Below are positions 9,588-19,054 of a DNA stretch of 64,000 nucleotides, piece after piece; position 1 is the stretch's first letter; each line of letters begins with the position of its first letter. The stretch comes from Saccharomycopsis malanga. Its lineage: Eukaryota > Ascomycota > Saccharomycetes > Ascoideales > Saccharomycopsidaceae. Where the stretch lies: contig CP025322.1 of NCBI GenBank assembly GCA_004014935.1, positions 2,170,001 to 2,234,000 of the forward strand, read 5' to 3'. The translations under genes and the position numbers were made by a program. Under the pieces are notes generated by a model, which ran no database searches, had not been told where the DNA came from, and saw only the letters and a program-made list of their open reading frames with translations.

Positions 9588-11391
9588 ATGGTGAAGCAAC
9601 GTATTACGTTTCGTGAGCAAATCCAAGGGTTTCCGTTTGGCCAAATACTTTTGATAGGTATGTATACAGGGACTTTGCCAAGAACTGCACAGGTACTAAC
9701 TCCGGCGAGCGTTTGTTAGATTAGCTGAGCCTATAGCTTTCCAGTCGTTGTTTCCCTATGTGTATTTTATGGTGCGCCGCTTCCAGGTGGCCTCGACAGA
9801 CTCGGAGATCTCTGAGTACTCGGGGTATCTTGCCACGGCGTTTGCTGGATGTCAAGTGTGCTGTGCTTTGCAATGGGGGAAAGCGGCTGAAAGATACGGC
9901 CGCAAAACGATAATCTTGACGGGGATTGTAGGGACAGGAATCTCAATGTTGATCTTGGGGTTTTCTACAAACTATTACATGGCCCTTTTTGCCAGAGCAC
10001 TTATGGGCTGTGTGAATGGCAATGTGGCCATAATTCGCACTGTATTGGGGGAAATAGCTGTAGAACGAAAGCACCAGGCCTTGGCTTTTATTGTAATGCC
10101 TTTGTGTGGCCAGTTGGGCTCAATCATAGGCGCCATGCTAGGTGGATATCTCACAAATGGCAGTAGAGACACATCTTTAGATGGTCTTGCAAGGAATGGG
10201 GGCATTTTGGAGCAATTGAATGAAAAGTTTCCTTTTGCTCTTGTAAATATTGTAATTTCTTTGCTTCTTTTCTTGAGTGCTACTATTGCTTTTCTTTTTA
10301 TAGAGGAAACACACTACAAACTAAAATACAAATATGACATTGGCCTTGTCTTGGGCGATTTTCTTCTTAAACGGTTCCGGGCCGCCAAACAACGCCCATG
10401 GATGATAATTCAAGATACGGAAACAAGATTATACCTGGATGCCCCTGCCAGTAACGATACCAGTGAGGACGCCATCAGTAATGATAGCGCTAGTATAGAA
10501 TATGAGCCTTTGACTCGCAGGGAATCTCGAACTTTGATCCATTCAAACAAATACAACAATGAATCGCTTATGGAGTCCATTCCGTGGCGTAGAATCCTCA
10601 CGCCCAATCTTATAAATGTTCTAACCTTGTTCTTCTTGCAGAACATCCAAGACATTGTTTTCTTGGAGTTTATGCCAATCTACCTTTCCACTGATTTGGA
10701 AATTGACAAAACGGGTTATTTGAAATCCCAATTTCCGTTTCATTTATTGGGTGGATTGGGGTTCTCTTCCAAACAAACAGGCCAGCTTTTATCCACCACT
10801 GGCTTTCTAGGCTTGATAGTAGTCTTAGTAATTTTCCCCTATGTAGACCGAACCTTTGATCCAATTGTCATCTTGAAAATGTTTCTTTCAATAGTGCCTC
10901 TTTGTTTTCTTTTGCTTCCCTACGTTGTATTCTTGGCTCCAAATGCTGCTAACACTTTCGCCGATTACAGGTGGGCTTATATGTTCTTATACACAATCTC
11001 TTTCGTGAGAACATTGTGTATTGCCAATGTCAAGCCTCAAATTGCTTTGATAGTGCATCGAGGCGCACCCAAAGCTTATAAAGCCCTTGTAAATAGCTTG
11101 ACAGTGACCACTTCTTCTGCTAGCCGCGCAATTGGCCCTCTCATTTATGGCCATGTTTTTTCTTTTGCTCAAAAACGTGAAATTGCCTGGTTTCCTTGGT
11201 GGTCTCTATGTGTTTTTAGCTTTGCTACCTTTGTTCAAAGTTTCTTTGTCGATGCTAGTGAACAAGATGAAGAACAGCCCATTGAAGAACAGACGTTGTT
11301 AGATCATGACAATCTTGAAAATGACGAAGACGAAAGTATACAATCTGTGCCCCTTTCCCCTATTCGTGGTAGATCATCAGGACATGACTGA
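9588..11391 (+). CDS. MFS transporter, YCR023C-like, with a 52-nt intron (exons 9588-9657 and 9710-11391)
   Basis: A probable proton-coupled small-molecule transporter of the major facilitator superfamily; the substrate is unknown. Spliced length is 583 residues. Exon 1 gives MVKQRITFREQIQGFPFG and QILLI; exon 2 continues AFVRLAEPIAFQSLFPYVYF. Joined, this aligns residue for residue with the neighbouring intronless paralogue (MARPKLTFREQIAGFPVG...). Signals: donor GTATGT at 9658, branch TACTAAC at 9694-9700, acceptor CGAG ending at 9709, the first AG after the branch. Later AGs (9719, 9724) give a stop codon or a five-residue gap. MFS signatures: WGKAAERYGRKTIIL (loop 2-3), ARALMGCVNGN, and a long acidic central loop between the two six-helix halves. 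It ends in an acidic cytosolic tail. Confidence 0.87.
9658..9709 (+). other. spliceosomal intron in the first MFS gene
   Basis: GTATGT donor, TACTAAC branch site (9694-9700) and an AG about 10 nt past the branch adenosine. The reading frame and the alignment to the paralogue both pick this acceptor. It is very short for a yeast intron. Confidence 0.8.
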
Positions 11392-11462
11392 TTTTTATAT
11401 AGGATTGTGTTTTTTATATAATTTGTTCTACAATAAATGATTTACAAATGTCATATGCTAAC

Positions 11463-11722
11463 TAGCCCTTATGGCTCCGTGGTTGGTGCTCAAGGGGAAA
11501 AGAAAAGCCCTTGTAGGATAATTTAGTAGATAAAAGGCCAAACAGGAACATGGGTGAGTCAACTATGGTCAAAAGGACATGATTGGGTCTTGCCAAGCCC
11601 CTTTAGACATAGTGCGTATATAGAAAACTGATAAGGAAACGTTATCTAATAGTCATTTGTAATGAGTTTATTAATGTATTTTGCTTGAGAATAGTCTCGA
11701 AATGTAGGATATCATTATTATC
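11463..11722 (+). repeat. SINE-like element, plus, short subfamily, tail displaced
   Basis: A degenerate head (ATGGCTCCGTGG), AGGATAATTTAGTAGAT, AGGAACATGGGTGAG and the core GCGTATATA are present. About 60 bp of unrelated sequence separates the core from the tail-like CGAAATGTAGGATATCATTA. Confidence 0.65.
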
Positions 11723-11742
11723 AAGCCATATACTAAGATGTG

Positions 11743-11949
11743 GCACTGGACCATTTGGCTCAGTGGCCGGAGACCATCAAAATGACCAAACAGGAACACG
11801 GGTTCGATTCCCAAGACGACACTTTTACACGCTGCTTTTTACAATGCTGAACATGACTTTACAGACAAGTGCAACAGTCTGAAACACGACTTGGACCAAT
11901 AAATTCTTACTTTCCAATTAATAAAGTGCCGAAATATAAGATAATATTA
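11743..11949 (+). repeat. SINE-like element, plus, intact tRNA-like head, internal deletion
   Basis: A box CATTTGGCTCAGTGG and B box GGGTTCGATTCC are both intact. The body runs to CTTACTTTCCAATTAAT, then jumps to the tail CGAAATATAAGATAATATT. Confidence 0.85.
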
Positions 11950-12168
11950 CCAACTGACCCTAAAACGACATTCCAAATTGCGCGGGGAAAAACTCGTTAT
12001 GCACAGATCATTCACAAACATGCATCATTATACATTAACATGCATCATCCCGTTTCTACCTGCCTGAGGGTGCGTCGCCATAATGACTAACGATACAGAT
12101 CAGTATATATTGAGATGATCCTCGGGAGATGTTTGCAAGAATACTCAGGGCATTCCAAGGAAAGCAAA

Positions 12169-14106
12169 ATGGCACGGCCGAAGCTTACTTTTAGAGAGCA
12201 GATTGCGGGGTTTCCAGTGGGGCAAATCTTGGTGATATGCTGTGCGAGAATATCAGAGCCTATAGCTTTTAGTTCGTTATTTCCATATGTGTTCTTTCTT
12301 ACCAGAGACTTTCACGTAGCAAAGACAGAGGCAGACATTTCCAGATATGCAGGGTATCTCTCAGCGGTGTTTTCCTTCTGCTCGGTGATCTCGGCGATAC
12401 AGTGGAGCAAGTTTTCGCAGCGCAATGGGCGGAAAGTGACGGTGATGATCGGGTTGTGTGGGTCTGTCTTCTCGATGCTTTTGCTCGGGTTTTCTGTAAA
12501 CTACTACATGGCATTAGCAGCCAGGGCGTCGATCGGGCTTTTGAACGGCAATTTGCCAGTTCTCCGGACGACTATTGGGGAGATAGCAACGGAAAGAAGG
12601 CACCAGGCGTTGGCATTCAGCACTTTTCCGTTGATATGGAACATTGGATGTATATTTGGGCCTTTGATAGGGTCCTTGGCCCATCCGCGGCAGGACGACG
12701 ACTTCTACAGACACAGCAGCATGCAGATCCCCGGGGCTTTTGCCAGTACTGCAATAGGACGAAGATTGGCCGGATCCAGTGATATGTTGGTTTCGGCATT
12801 TCCTTCTTTGGCCAGATTGAATGCCAGCTTCCCCTATGCGCTTCCGAACTTGATTGTTTCGGTGCTTCTTGTAAACAGCATCTTGGTGATTTTTCTTTTC
12901 ATGGAAGAAACACACTATTCGTTGAAATATCGCTACGATTTCGGTTTGGATCTCGGAGACAGAATCCTAGTTCTTCTTGGAGTACGAGACAAAGACGCAA
13001 AGCGTCCCTGGCTCTTGCAACAGGACGGCAGAGTGGCTCCTTTGATTGAGCAGTCTGTGAGAAACCATGTAGACGAAGACCCGTTTGATTACGAACAAGT
13101 CCTGGAGTCTGAAGACGAGCTGAATTCAGAGAATGACGAGCTTGTTTCAAGCTTGTCGCCGTCGAAAAGCAACCTGCTACAGCCACAGTCGTATGGAGCC
13201 ACCAGTAGCGGTCGTGGCAGCGGAACGTTGAGCAGAACGTTGAGCAGAACACACAGCGAAACACAATTGGGGCCGTTTTCCAGAAGGCAATCCATAACAT
13301 TGGTCAAAACATTGTCTAGAGCCAGCGAATTGGCCCGTTTCGAGGAAAACGACGACACCCAGATTCCCTGGAAAGCTCTCCGCAACCCAATGTGCTACGG
13401 CCCTATTTTGGCCAATATACTCTTGAACATCCATGTTATCTGCTACGACCAGTTCATTCCTTTGTTCTTGTCCACGGACGTGGGCTACGACGCCAACGGG
13501 AAGCTCGACTCCCATTTTCCGCTCAGAATAAGCGGCGGCTTGGGCTTCACCACCAAACAGGTCGGCAAGTTGTTGTCGGTGACCGGTTTTGCCGGCATGT
13601 TGATCATTATGTTCGTGTATCCCTACGTAGACAGAACCTTCAAGTCCACAGTGGTGTTCACAAAACTACACTATCTTCTTGTATTCTCTTACATCATCAC
13701 CCCGTATATAGTCTTTGCCTTACCGGAAAACTTGCACCAGTACGCCCCGGGCGAGCCAAAGGACTTCACCGTCACCACCATTGCCCTCTACGCTTTGTTT
13801 TTTGTCCGGACCCTCGCCACAGACATGCTATTTCCTTTGGTAACGCTCTTGACCCACGTCGGCGCACCTCCTAAACACAGAGCTATCATCAATTCCTTGG
13901 CAATCAGCTCCAGCGCCGCCGCAAAATGCATGACTCCTTTGGTTTTCGGAAGCATCATGTCCTTTGGGCTTAGCCATCACATCTCTTGGTTGTTTTTCTG
14001 GTCCTTGGCTTTTGCTGCCCTAATCGGCTGGTTTCAAAGCCACCAGCTTGTCGAAGACGCCGAGGATGAATCCAAAATCCATCCCGAACAAGTTGATGAT
14101 GCTTGA
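12169..14106 (+). CDS. MFS transporter, YCR023C-like, intronless paralogue
   Basis: A 645-residue major facilitator transporter, tandem to the intron-bearing copy and clearly paralogous (REQIAGFPVGQIL, SEPIAFSSLFPYVFF, NYYMALAARASIGLLNGNLP, FMEETHYSLKYRYDFGLDLGD). I start it at 12169, where MARPKLTFREQ lines up with the paralogue; an in-frame ATG at 12115 would add 18 residues with no counterpart. Twelve membrane segments in two halves are split by a large hydrophilic loop (about 290-420) rich in Glu, Asp and Ser, holding short repeats (SGTLSRTLSRTHSET). YPYVDRTF marks the loop 8-9 signature. The substrate is not determinable; MFS relatives of this subgroup are poorly characterised vacuolar or plasma-membrane proteins. 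Confidence 0.87.
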   Translation: MARPKLTFREQIAGFPVGQILVICCARISEPIAFSSLFPYVFFLTRDFHVAKTEADISRYAGYLSAVFSFCSVISAIQWSKFSQRNGRKVTVMIGLCGSVFSMLLLGFSVNYYMALAARASIGLLNGNLPVLRTTIGEIATERRHQALAFSTFPLIWNIGCIFGPLIGSLAHPRQDDDFYRHSSMQIPGAFASTAIGRRLAGSSDMLVSAFPSLARLNASFPYALPNLIVSVLLVNSILVIFLFMEETHYSLKYRYDFGLDLGDRILVLLGVRDKDAKRPWLLQQDGRVAPLIEQSVRNHVDEDPFDYEQVLESEDELNSENDELVSSLSPSKSNLLQPQSYGATSSGRGSGTLSRTLSRTHSETQLGPFSRRQSITLVKTLSRASELARFEENDDTQIPWKALRNPMCYGPILANILLNIHVICYDQFIPLFLSTDVGYDANGKLDSHFPLRISGGLGFTTKQVGKLLSVTGFAGMLIIMFVYPYVDRTFKSTVVFTKLHYLLVFSYIITPYIVFALPENLHQYAPGEPKDFTVTTIALYALFFVRTLATDMLFPLVTLLTHVGAPPKHRAIINSLAISSSAAAKCMTPLVFGSIMSFGLSHHISWLFFWSLAFAALIGWFQSHQLVEDAEDESKIHPEQVDDA

Positions 14107-14253
14107 AATGGTGTTTGCGTTAATATTAGCTTTTTCTACAAGTACATTCATTTTTCTATCAGTGGGCGTGTAATTCTATAGCAACATGTGTTGGTCAAAA
14201 TCTACAAGGCCTAGCAAACTTTAGCACTTTTATAGATTTAATATTCTGGTCCG

Positions 14254-14400
14254 GCCACTGGGCGGGCCATTTGGCTAAGTGGTCAGTTCTTAGGAGAAGA
14301 GAAAAAAAGAAATAGTGTTAACTTCCCAACCCATTGGGTGTTCGTATATACAAAATTGATATGTACTGGGCTTGAAATATATTTTATTATTATTATTATA
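14254..14400 (+). repeat. SINE-like element, plus, short subfamily
   Basis: The head GGGCCATTTGGCTAAGTGG is joined after about 40 bp to CCCATTGGGTGTTCGTATAT and the tail GGGCTTGAAATATATTTTA followed by (TTA)n. Confidence 0.85.
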
Positions 14401-14410
14401 ATATTCTAGT

Positions 14411-14523
14411 CACCACTGGGCCATTTGGCTCAGTGGTCCATGCTCTCCAAGAAGATAAAAAAGACCTAACAGGAACACGGGTTCGATTCCCAAGACGACA
14501 CTTTTACGATGCTGAACAAAGTC
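14411..14523 (+). repeat. SINE-like element, plus, head only with intact A and B boxes
   Basis: CATTTGGCTCAGTGG (A box) and CGGGTTCGATTCCC (B box) about 45 nt apart, followed by the first body segment ACTTTTACGATGCTGAAC. It is truncated before the core and abuts an oppositely oriented copy. Confidence 0.88.
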
Positions 14524-14536
14524 CTAATTTATTGGT

Positions 14537-14719
14537 AATAATAATAATATCATATATTTCAAGCCCAGTACATATCAGTTTCGTACATACGCGCTATGTC
14601 TAAGGGGATTTGGTAAAGCTCAATAATGGCCATCATGATATTCTCACCCGTGTTCCTATTAGGTCTTGTTTTTCTCTTCTCTGAGAGCACGGACCACTGA
14701 GCCAAATGGCCCAGTGGTC
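14537..14719 (-). repeat. SINE-like element, minus, short subfamily
   Basis: A complete short form: tail AATATCATATATTTCAAGCC, core, TCACCCGTGTTCC, CTCTGAGAGCACGGACCACT, GAGCCAAATGGCCC. With the copy at 14411 it makes an inverted pair whose heads point outward. Confidence 0.9.
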
Positions 14720-15088
14720 AATATAAGATTATTATTATGATTCAATTCAAACAAATATTATAAAAACACATCTACTGATACTAACCGTAGAAAGGTTATA
14801 GCTTATTGGGAACCAACGCTCATATGCGACAAATCTAATACTGAAAAAGCTTGTTACTTCAAGACCTATATATTATAATAATATCACTATTAGGACGACT
14901 CGAGAAGCAAGACGTAAAAGACTGGTTTAATCTATTTATTTATTCAATAAAAGTGAGTGAGTCTTCTATGGACTCAATTTACTCCACTTGTGATTGATAC
15001 AACCAATACATTATAATTTAATCAAAGTTTTCCAAGCTAAACATTGCTAGGACGCATTTCCTCAAGGCATGTGGAAAACCATTAAATA

Positions 15089-15180
15089 GCTTGTGGCCGA
15101 GTCGGATAGCTCATTTTTTCGCCCTTATAAAAAGCCTTCTTCCCGAAATCAGAAGTCCCGGGTTCGATCCTTTCCCAGGA
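15089..15180 (+). pseudogene. tRNA-like fossil (A and B boxes, no cloverleaf)
   Basis: GTGGCCGAGTCGG resembles the D-arm/A box of Leu or Ser tRNAs, and CCCGGGTTCGATCC resembles a T-arm/B box. The acceptor and T stems do not pair, so it is not a working tRNA. It is not an obvious copy of the dispersed SINE: the head differs and the body is missing. Confidence 0.45.
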
Positions 15181-15825
15181 CGATATTCTTAACGACCGGG
15201 TAACCTTGTTTTTTTGCCATTTAGGTCTTTAATGTGTCATAGTATGCCATGTCGTGCCATTCAATGTTGCGCATGATAATGTTAGGGCTCTGGAAATTCA
15301 CAGTTTATAAGATTCAAAGTGAGTAGATGGAAATTGTTGATAATTTACTATGCGTTTTTCCGCAGCAAAATGCATTATCTTGCACCATCTCGCGTGCTTT
15401 TTCTTGTGAGTAAGCCAAGAATGCCATAGTAGAGCTTATGATTGTATTAAAAGCCATAATTTTTATTACCAAGAAGTGATATCTTCTACTTTGCATGGCA
15501 TGTATATGCATCTACATGTTGAAACGACTGCTTACTCACCCTAATTAAGGTTTTCGGCAACCGAAAAAGGCAACGGCTATTATCTTTTTTAGGCCACGGA
15601 CTAGCCGAATTAACCATGAGTCGGTACCCGATTATAAACAATCACCTAATTTATTACAACTTTTTAGCCCAAATGTGGATTGTTATTATTGGTAAATAAC
15701 TAAGCAGGAAAAGTAAAGGAGAGCCACGTACAACGGACTAAAAAAAAAAATTTTTCCCGTTTTTTTTTTTTTTTTTTTTTTTTCTTTATTTTACTTTTAC
15801 CCAACAATGTCCAAATAGGAAATGG

Positions 15826-16002
15826 CACTAGAGGAAAACCCTGGTATCTTGAGATCACCAGAGGGTTTTCCGTTTAAGGATTGGCAACCGGTTAGTGGAA
15901 TCCTTGCAGCGTTGGAAAGATTAATTATAGCATGCAAATGGAAGCGTTGGTATTACTTTTGGGCTTTGGACTTAAAGTAGTTTGCCAATAGTTGGACAGA
16001 CA
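15826..16002 (+). ncRNA. candidate structured RNA, H/ACA-snoRNA-like
   Basis: This gene-free stretch is unusually structured for this genome. A strong hairpin pairs GGAAAACCCT (15833-15842) with AGGGTTTTCC (15862-15871) and closes further through GGT/ACC. CACTA (15826-15830) can pair with TAGTG (15893-15897). A second hairpin pairs TTGG (15947-15950) with CCAA (15985-15988) and ACTTT (15955-15959) with AAAGT (15974-15978), leaving an internal loop like a pseudouridylation pocket. ACA at 16000-16002 lies 15 nt past the pocket, and ATAGCA (15927-15932) fits the ANANNA hinge. A long T tract (about 15761-15783) and a TACCCG word (about 15627) lie upstream, as in yeast snoRNA promoters. The 5' pocket is not canonical, no target was assigned, and I do not recognise a named snoRNA. 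Confidence 0.3.
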
Positions 16003-16352
16003 ACAGAGTGTAAAAGTTTTAGAAAGCGGTGTTTAGTGTGCTGAGACACAGACTTGTAGTATACACTAGCATAGAGTAGCTATTGTTTTAGATAGAAGTT
16101 TTCAGGCTAGTGAATGCAGTAAACTGTTTTTATGAGAATACAATGTCAAGCGAAGGGTATTTTTACGCTTGTTTAAGGTAGTATATAAGCCATTGTAGTT
16201 AAACCAAACTTTATAAGTTTCAAATCAGTGGTTATTTCGGAACAAGTATAGACACCATTTGCAAGCATAATGTCTCGTATGAAATATTTAGTAAGAAAAT
16301 ATTTACGAATATGTTGAATTCACAATTTATTAATATTTGAAATGGTTAACAA

Positions 16353-16399
16353 GTTGAAGTATTGTTTTTTTGACAGTTGAAGTGTTGTTTTTTTGACAG
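16353..16399. repeat. tandem duplication, about 24-bp unit
   Basis: Two copies of a unit containing TTGTTTTTTTGACAG, each preceded by TTGAAGT. Confidence 0.7.
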
Positions 16400-16473
16400 C
16401 TATAAATGAATGTTATAGCTAAAAGTGTGTTTCCTCTTACAAATAATAGTGATTTGAGTTTACCACCAATTAT

Positions 16474-16808
16474 ACAAAGCCCAGTTTATGTCAGTTTTCG
16501 TATAGACTGACAAAGCCCAGAACATGTCAGTTTTCGTATATACTGACAAAATCCAGTTGGAAAATCCTATCATGTCCTGTTGATCATAATCTGCACATTT
16601 TCTGATTGTAAACACTAAACTATGTCTAGTATAGTTGATTTTAAAGATTAGTCTACTAATCTACAGTCCAAGCCATGTTTCAGACAGTTACACTTGCGTG
16701 TTTAATTGTTAAGACAGCAATTGAAACTTGTTCGTAGTCCGGTTCGAACTCAAGAGTCTCTTAGGTCTTTTTTTTCCAGATTATTAATCACTAAGCTATC
16801 CTGGCTAG
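16474..16808 (-). repeat. SINE-like element, minus, old near-full-length copy
   Basis: Diverged, but the order is preserved: AAGCCCAG and the core (here duplicated as two TCAGTTTTCGTATA segments), TGTCCTGTTGATCATAAT, TTTCAGACAGTTACACTTGC, the B-box complement CCGGTTCGAACTC, and an A-box complement near 16795. The head reads TAAGCTATCCTGGC, so it is a weak A box. Confidence 0.65.
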
Positions 16809-16906
16809 AGACAGATACCCTGTTAATCAGAATATAGAATTTTGACTGTATTACCTAATAATAGATATATAATAATAATAATGATTACCTAATAATGGAA
16901 ATATAC

Positions 16907-17080
16907 TAATAATAATGATATTATATATTTCGAACCCAGTACGTATTTGTTTCTTATATACGCTCTATGTCTCAAGAGACTTGGTAAGGACCAATCATGT
17001 TTTTTTGATCATAGTTGACTCACCCCTGTTCCTGTTAGGCTCTCCGAGAGCACTGCCCACTGAGCCAAATGGGCCAGTGG
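16907..17080 (-). repeat. SINE-like element, minus, short subfamily
   Basis: Tail GATATTATATATTTCGAACC, core CTTATATACGC, GTTGACTCACCCCTGTTCC, CTCCGAGAGCACTGCCCACT, GAGCCAAATGGGCCAGTGG. The B box is absent, as is typical of the short form. Confidence 0.85.
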
Positions 17081-17150
17081 CTAACCCATTTCCTAGATTT
17101 ACGATTCACAGCTACTTTATAACTCAAATTTCTTTTGACATAGAGCATTT

Positions 17151-17199
17151 TGATATACTGGGCTTGAAATATAAGATTATTATTATTATTATTATTATA
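17151..17199 (+). repeat. SINE-like tail stub, plus, with (ATT)n
   Basis: ATACTGGGCTTGAAATATAA followed by seven to eight ATT triplets. Confidence 0.75.
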
Positions 17200-17204
17200 G
17201 CGTT

Positions 17205-17735
17205 TTATCCTTGAGTTTTCCGGGTCGTTTTTGATAGTACAATTTACTAAATTATTCAGTGAGGTCGTTTTTAGTAGTGAAATGTACTAAATTATTCTGC
17301 AAGATCGTTTTTGATAGTACAATTTGCCCAAATATTGAATAAAATGATAAAAATAATGGTAACATTTTATTCTTGGGTTTTCAGGGTCGTATTTGATAGT
17401 ACAATCTACTAAATTATCCTGTTAGGTTTATTTTCTATTCTCAAAGAGCACTAATCACTGAGAAATATGACCTAGTGGCCAAAATATCAAATAAAATGAA
17501 AATATCGAATAAAATAATAATAAAGATAATAACATTTTATCTTTTAGTTTTCAGGGTTTTTTTCGATAGTAAAATCTACTTAATTATTCTGTAAGATCGT
17601 TTTTGATAATACAATCTATCAAATTATCCTGTTAAGTCGTTTATAATAGAAAAATCTACCAAATTATCCCGTTAGCTCGTTTATAATAGAAAAATCTACA
17701 TTATTCAGTAAAACCATTTTTGATAGCAAAACACT
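17205..17735. repeat. degenerate tandem array, units of about 55-60 bp
   Basis: Seven or eight diverged copies of a unit built on GGTCGTTTTTGATAGTACAA and CTACTAAATTATTC, alternating with stretches of AATAAAATGATAAAAATAAT. A fragment of a minus SINE head (17410-17480) lies inside. The array ends about 45 bp past the stop codon of the DUF3112 gene, so it may form part of its 3' region. Confidence 0.7.
17410..17480 (-). repeat. SINE-like head fragment, minus
   Basis: CTGTTAGGTTTATTTTC, TCTCAAAGAGCACTAATCAC, then TGACCTAGTGGCC: an eroded A-box end embedded in the tandem array. Confidence 0.5.
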
Positions 17736-17779
17736 ACTGATTAAATATATTAAACAAAGCAAAAGAAAACTAACATAAA

Positions 17780-19054
17780 CTAAACAACTGAAGCTTGCTG
17801 AGCCCCATTCTGATGGGTTGAGACAGCTTCGATATCTTTTTCGTCATGAGAAGAAGCAGTGACTTGATCATTTGACTGGCTACTGGCCAATCTCAAAGGA
17901 TCAGGCTTGTAAAATCTCAAGTCGACTCTCATGACCAAATAAAGAATGAGAACAAAGGCCTCCAATATGCTTTTAGCGCAATACATCACGACAGGCTTGA
18001 AAACAAAGGTTTGGTTGTAGACGCTTTTGGTGATGAAAAGCGAGGATGCTCTGAAGCACGAGGAGATCAACAACAAGATGGTGGTGAGCAAGATGACCAA
18101 AATGCTGTAGTTCTGGCTCAATCTTGGCGGCGCGGTCTCGTCGATGGACTTGATGTCTTCTACGGTGGTGTAGTGTTGGGTGGTGGACGCGATGACTCTC
18201 ACGGCCTTCTTGTGGTGCTCCGGTCTGGACGCGAACGTGTTGGCTGCGACTTTGGCCGCGTCTTTCGGAACAAAGTAGAAGATGGAGAACGACTGGATCC
18301 ACCATGGCTGGTAGATGGCAAAGTTGGCGTCCTTCTGCTTTGGCGGATGCACAAAGCCGAGGAAAATCAACGTGGCGGCCGTGAGCGAATACAACACCGT
18401 CAAAAGACCGGCGCCCCGCGCCACCTTCTTGGCCATGTTGAAGTGGGCGTCGCTCAAAAAGTACAAGTATGGAACTACGCCCGACACAATGCCCATGATG
18501 ATGGTGCCCAACACTACGGCATAGATAAAATACATGTTGTACTGGAACCACTTGGACGAGCCGATCTTCGGATGTCTCCATGTGTAGATGCGCTGCGCCA
18601 ACACCAAGTTGGTCCCGGCCAACAACGCCGTCGACGTCAAGATCATCACGTTGCTGGCCAAGCCTACATGGACCCGCTCCACGTCCTTGGCCCAGGAAAT
18701 GCGCAACGCGTAGCCAATCCAGTTCAAGAATCCGTACAAGATGAACGCGACACTCGGGTAGAACCGGTGGCCTCTGCTCCAGTTCTTGGCAAACACATAA
18801 ATGTTAGCCGCCGTCAACAACAAGTTCACCACCAAAAACACTGCCGAGGGCGCAACATCCTTCTGGTCAGGATACCCCCCAAATGTTGCAGGCAAAAGCT
18901 GCTGCACTGCGTCACTCAAATACGGCGGGATGTTCCCGTGATACAACTTGTTCGACTGCTTCAACAACGGAACCAACCCTGTACCTGTAGCTGCTCCATG
19001 CGTCTGCGCCTTGATCAATGCTGCAACCGACGTTAAACTAAGTCCACTACTCAT
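17780..19054 (-). CDS. fungal multi-pass membrane protein, DUF3112-like
   Basis: A 424-residue protein with about seven predicted membrane segments (roughly 65-85, 98-118, 130-150, 172-195, 212-232, 312-332, 350-372). Between the first segments are GGYPDQKDVAPSAVF and SRGHRFYPSVAFILYGF, then YALRISWA and GTNLVLAQRIYTWRHPKIG. This order (a GGxP..DV.P..AVFL start, an RGHKF-type loop, FAQR..R..P..G) matches the fungal DUF3112 family as I remember it. The molecular function of that family is unknown to me. The C-terminal tail is hydrophilic. It is transcribed leftward, with GCATG-rich sequence upstream. The frame has higher GC content than its surroundings, as do other conserved genes here. Confidence 0.75.
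   Translation of the reverse strand: MSSGLSLTSVAALIKAQTHGAATGTGLVPLLKQSNKLYHGNIPPYLSDAVQQLLPATFGGYPDQKDVAPSAVFLVVNLLLTAANIYVFAKNWSRGHRFYPSVAFILYGFLNWIGYALRISWAKDVERVHVGLASNVMILTSTALLAGTNLVLAQRIYTWRHPKIGSSKWFQYNMYFIYAVVLGTIIMGIVSGVVPYLYFLSDAHFNMAKKVARGAGLLTVLYSLTAATLIFLGFVHPPKQKDANFAIYQPWWIQSFSIFYFVPKDAAKVAANTFASRPEHHKKAVRVIASTTQHYTTVEDIKSIDETAPPRLSQNYSILVILLTTILLLISSCFRASSLFITKSVYNQTFVFKPVVMYCAKSILEAFVLILYLVMRVDLRFYKPDPLRLASSQSNDQVTASSHDEKDIEAVSTHQNGAQQASVV

Noticed and set aside
14411-14719. A MITE or other DNA transposon explanation for the dispersed family
   Set aside because: Single copies have no terminal inverted repeats. The inverted ends here come from two separate copies, and a tRNA-type head with a simple-repeat tail fits a SINE.
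18011-19036. A 341-codon plus frame opposite the DUF3112 gene
   Set aside because: It is a shadow: it has no hydrophobic or domain pattern, while the minus frame has clear membrane segments and family motifs.
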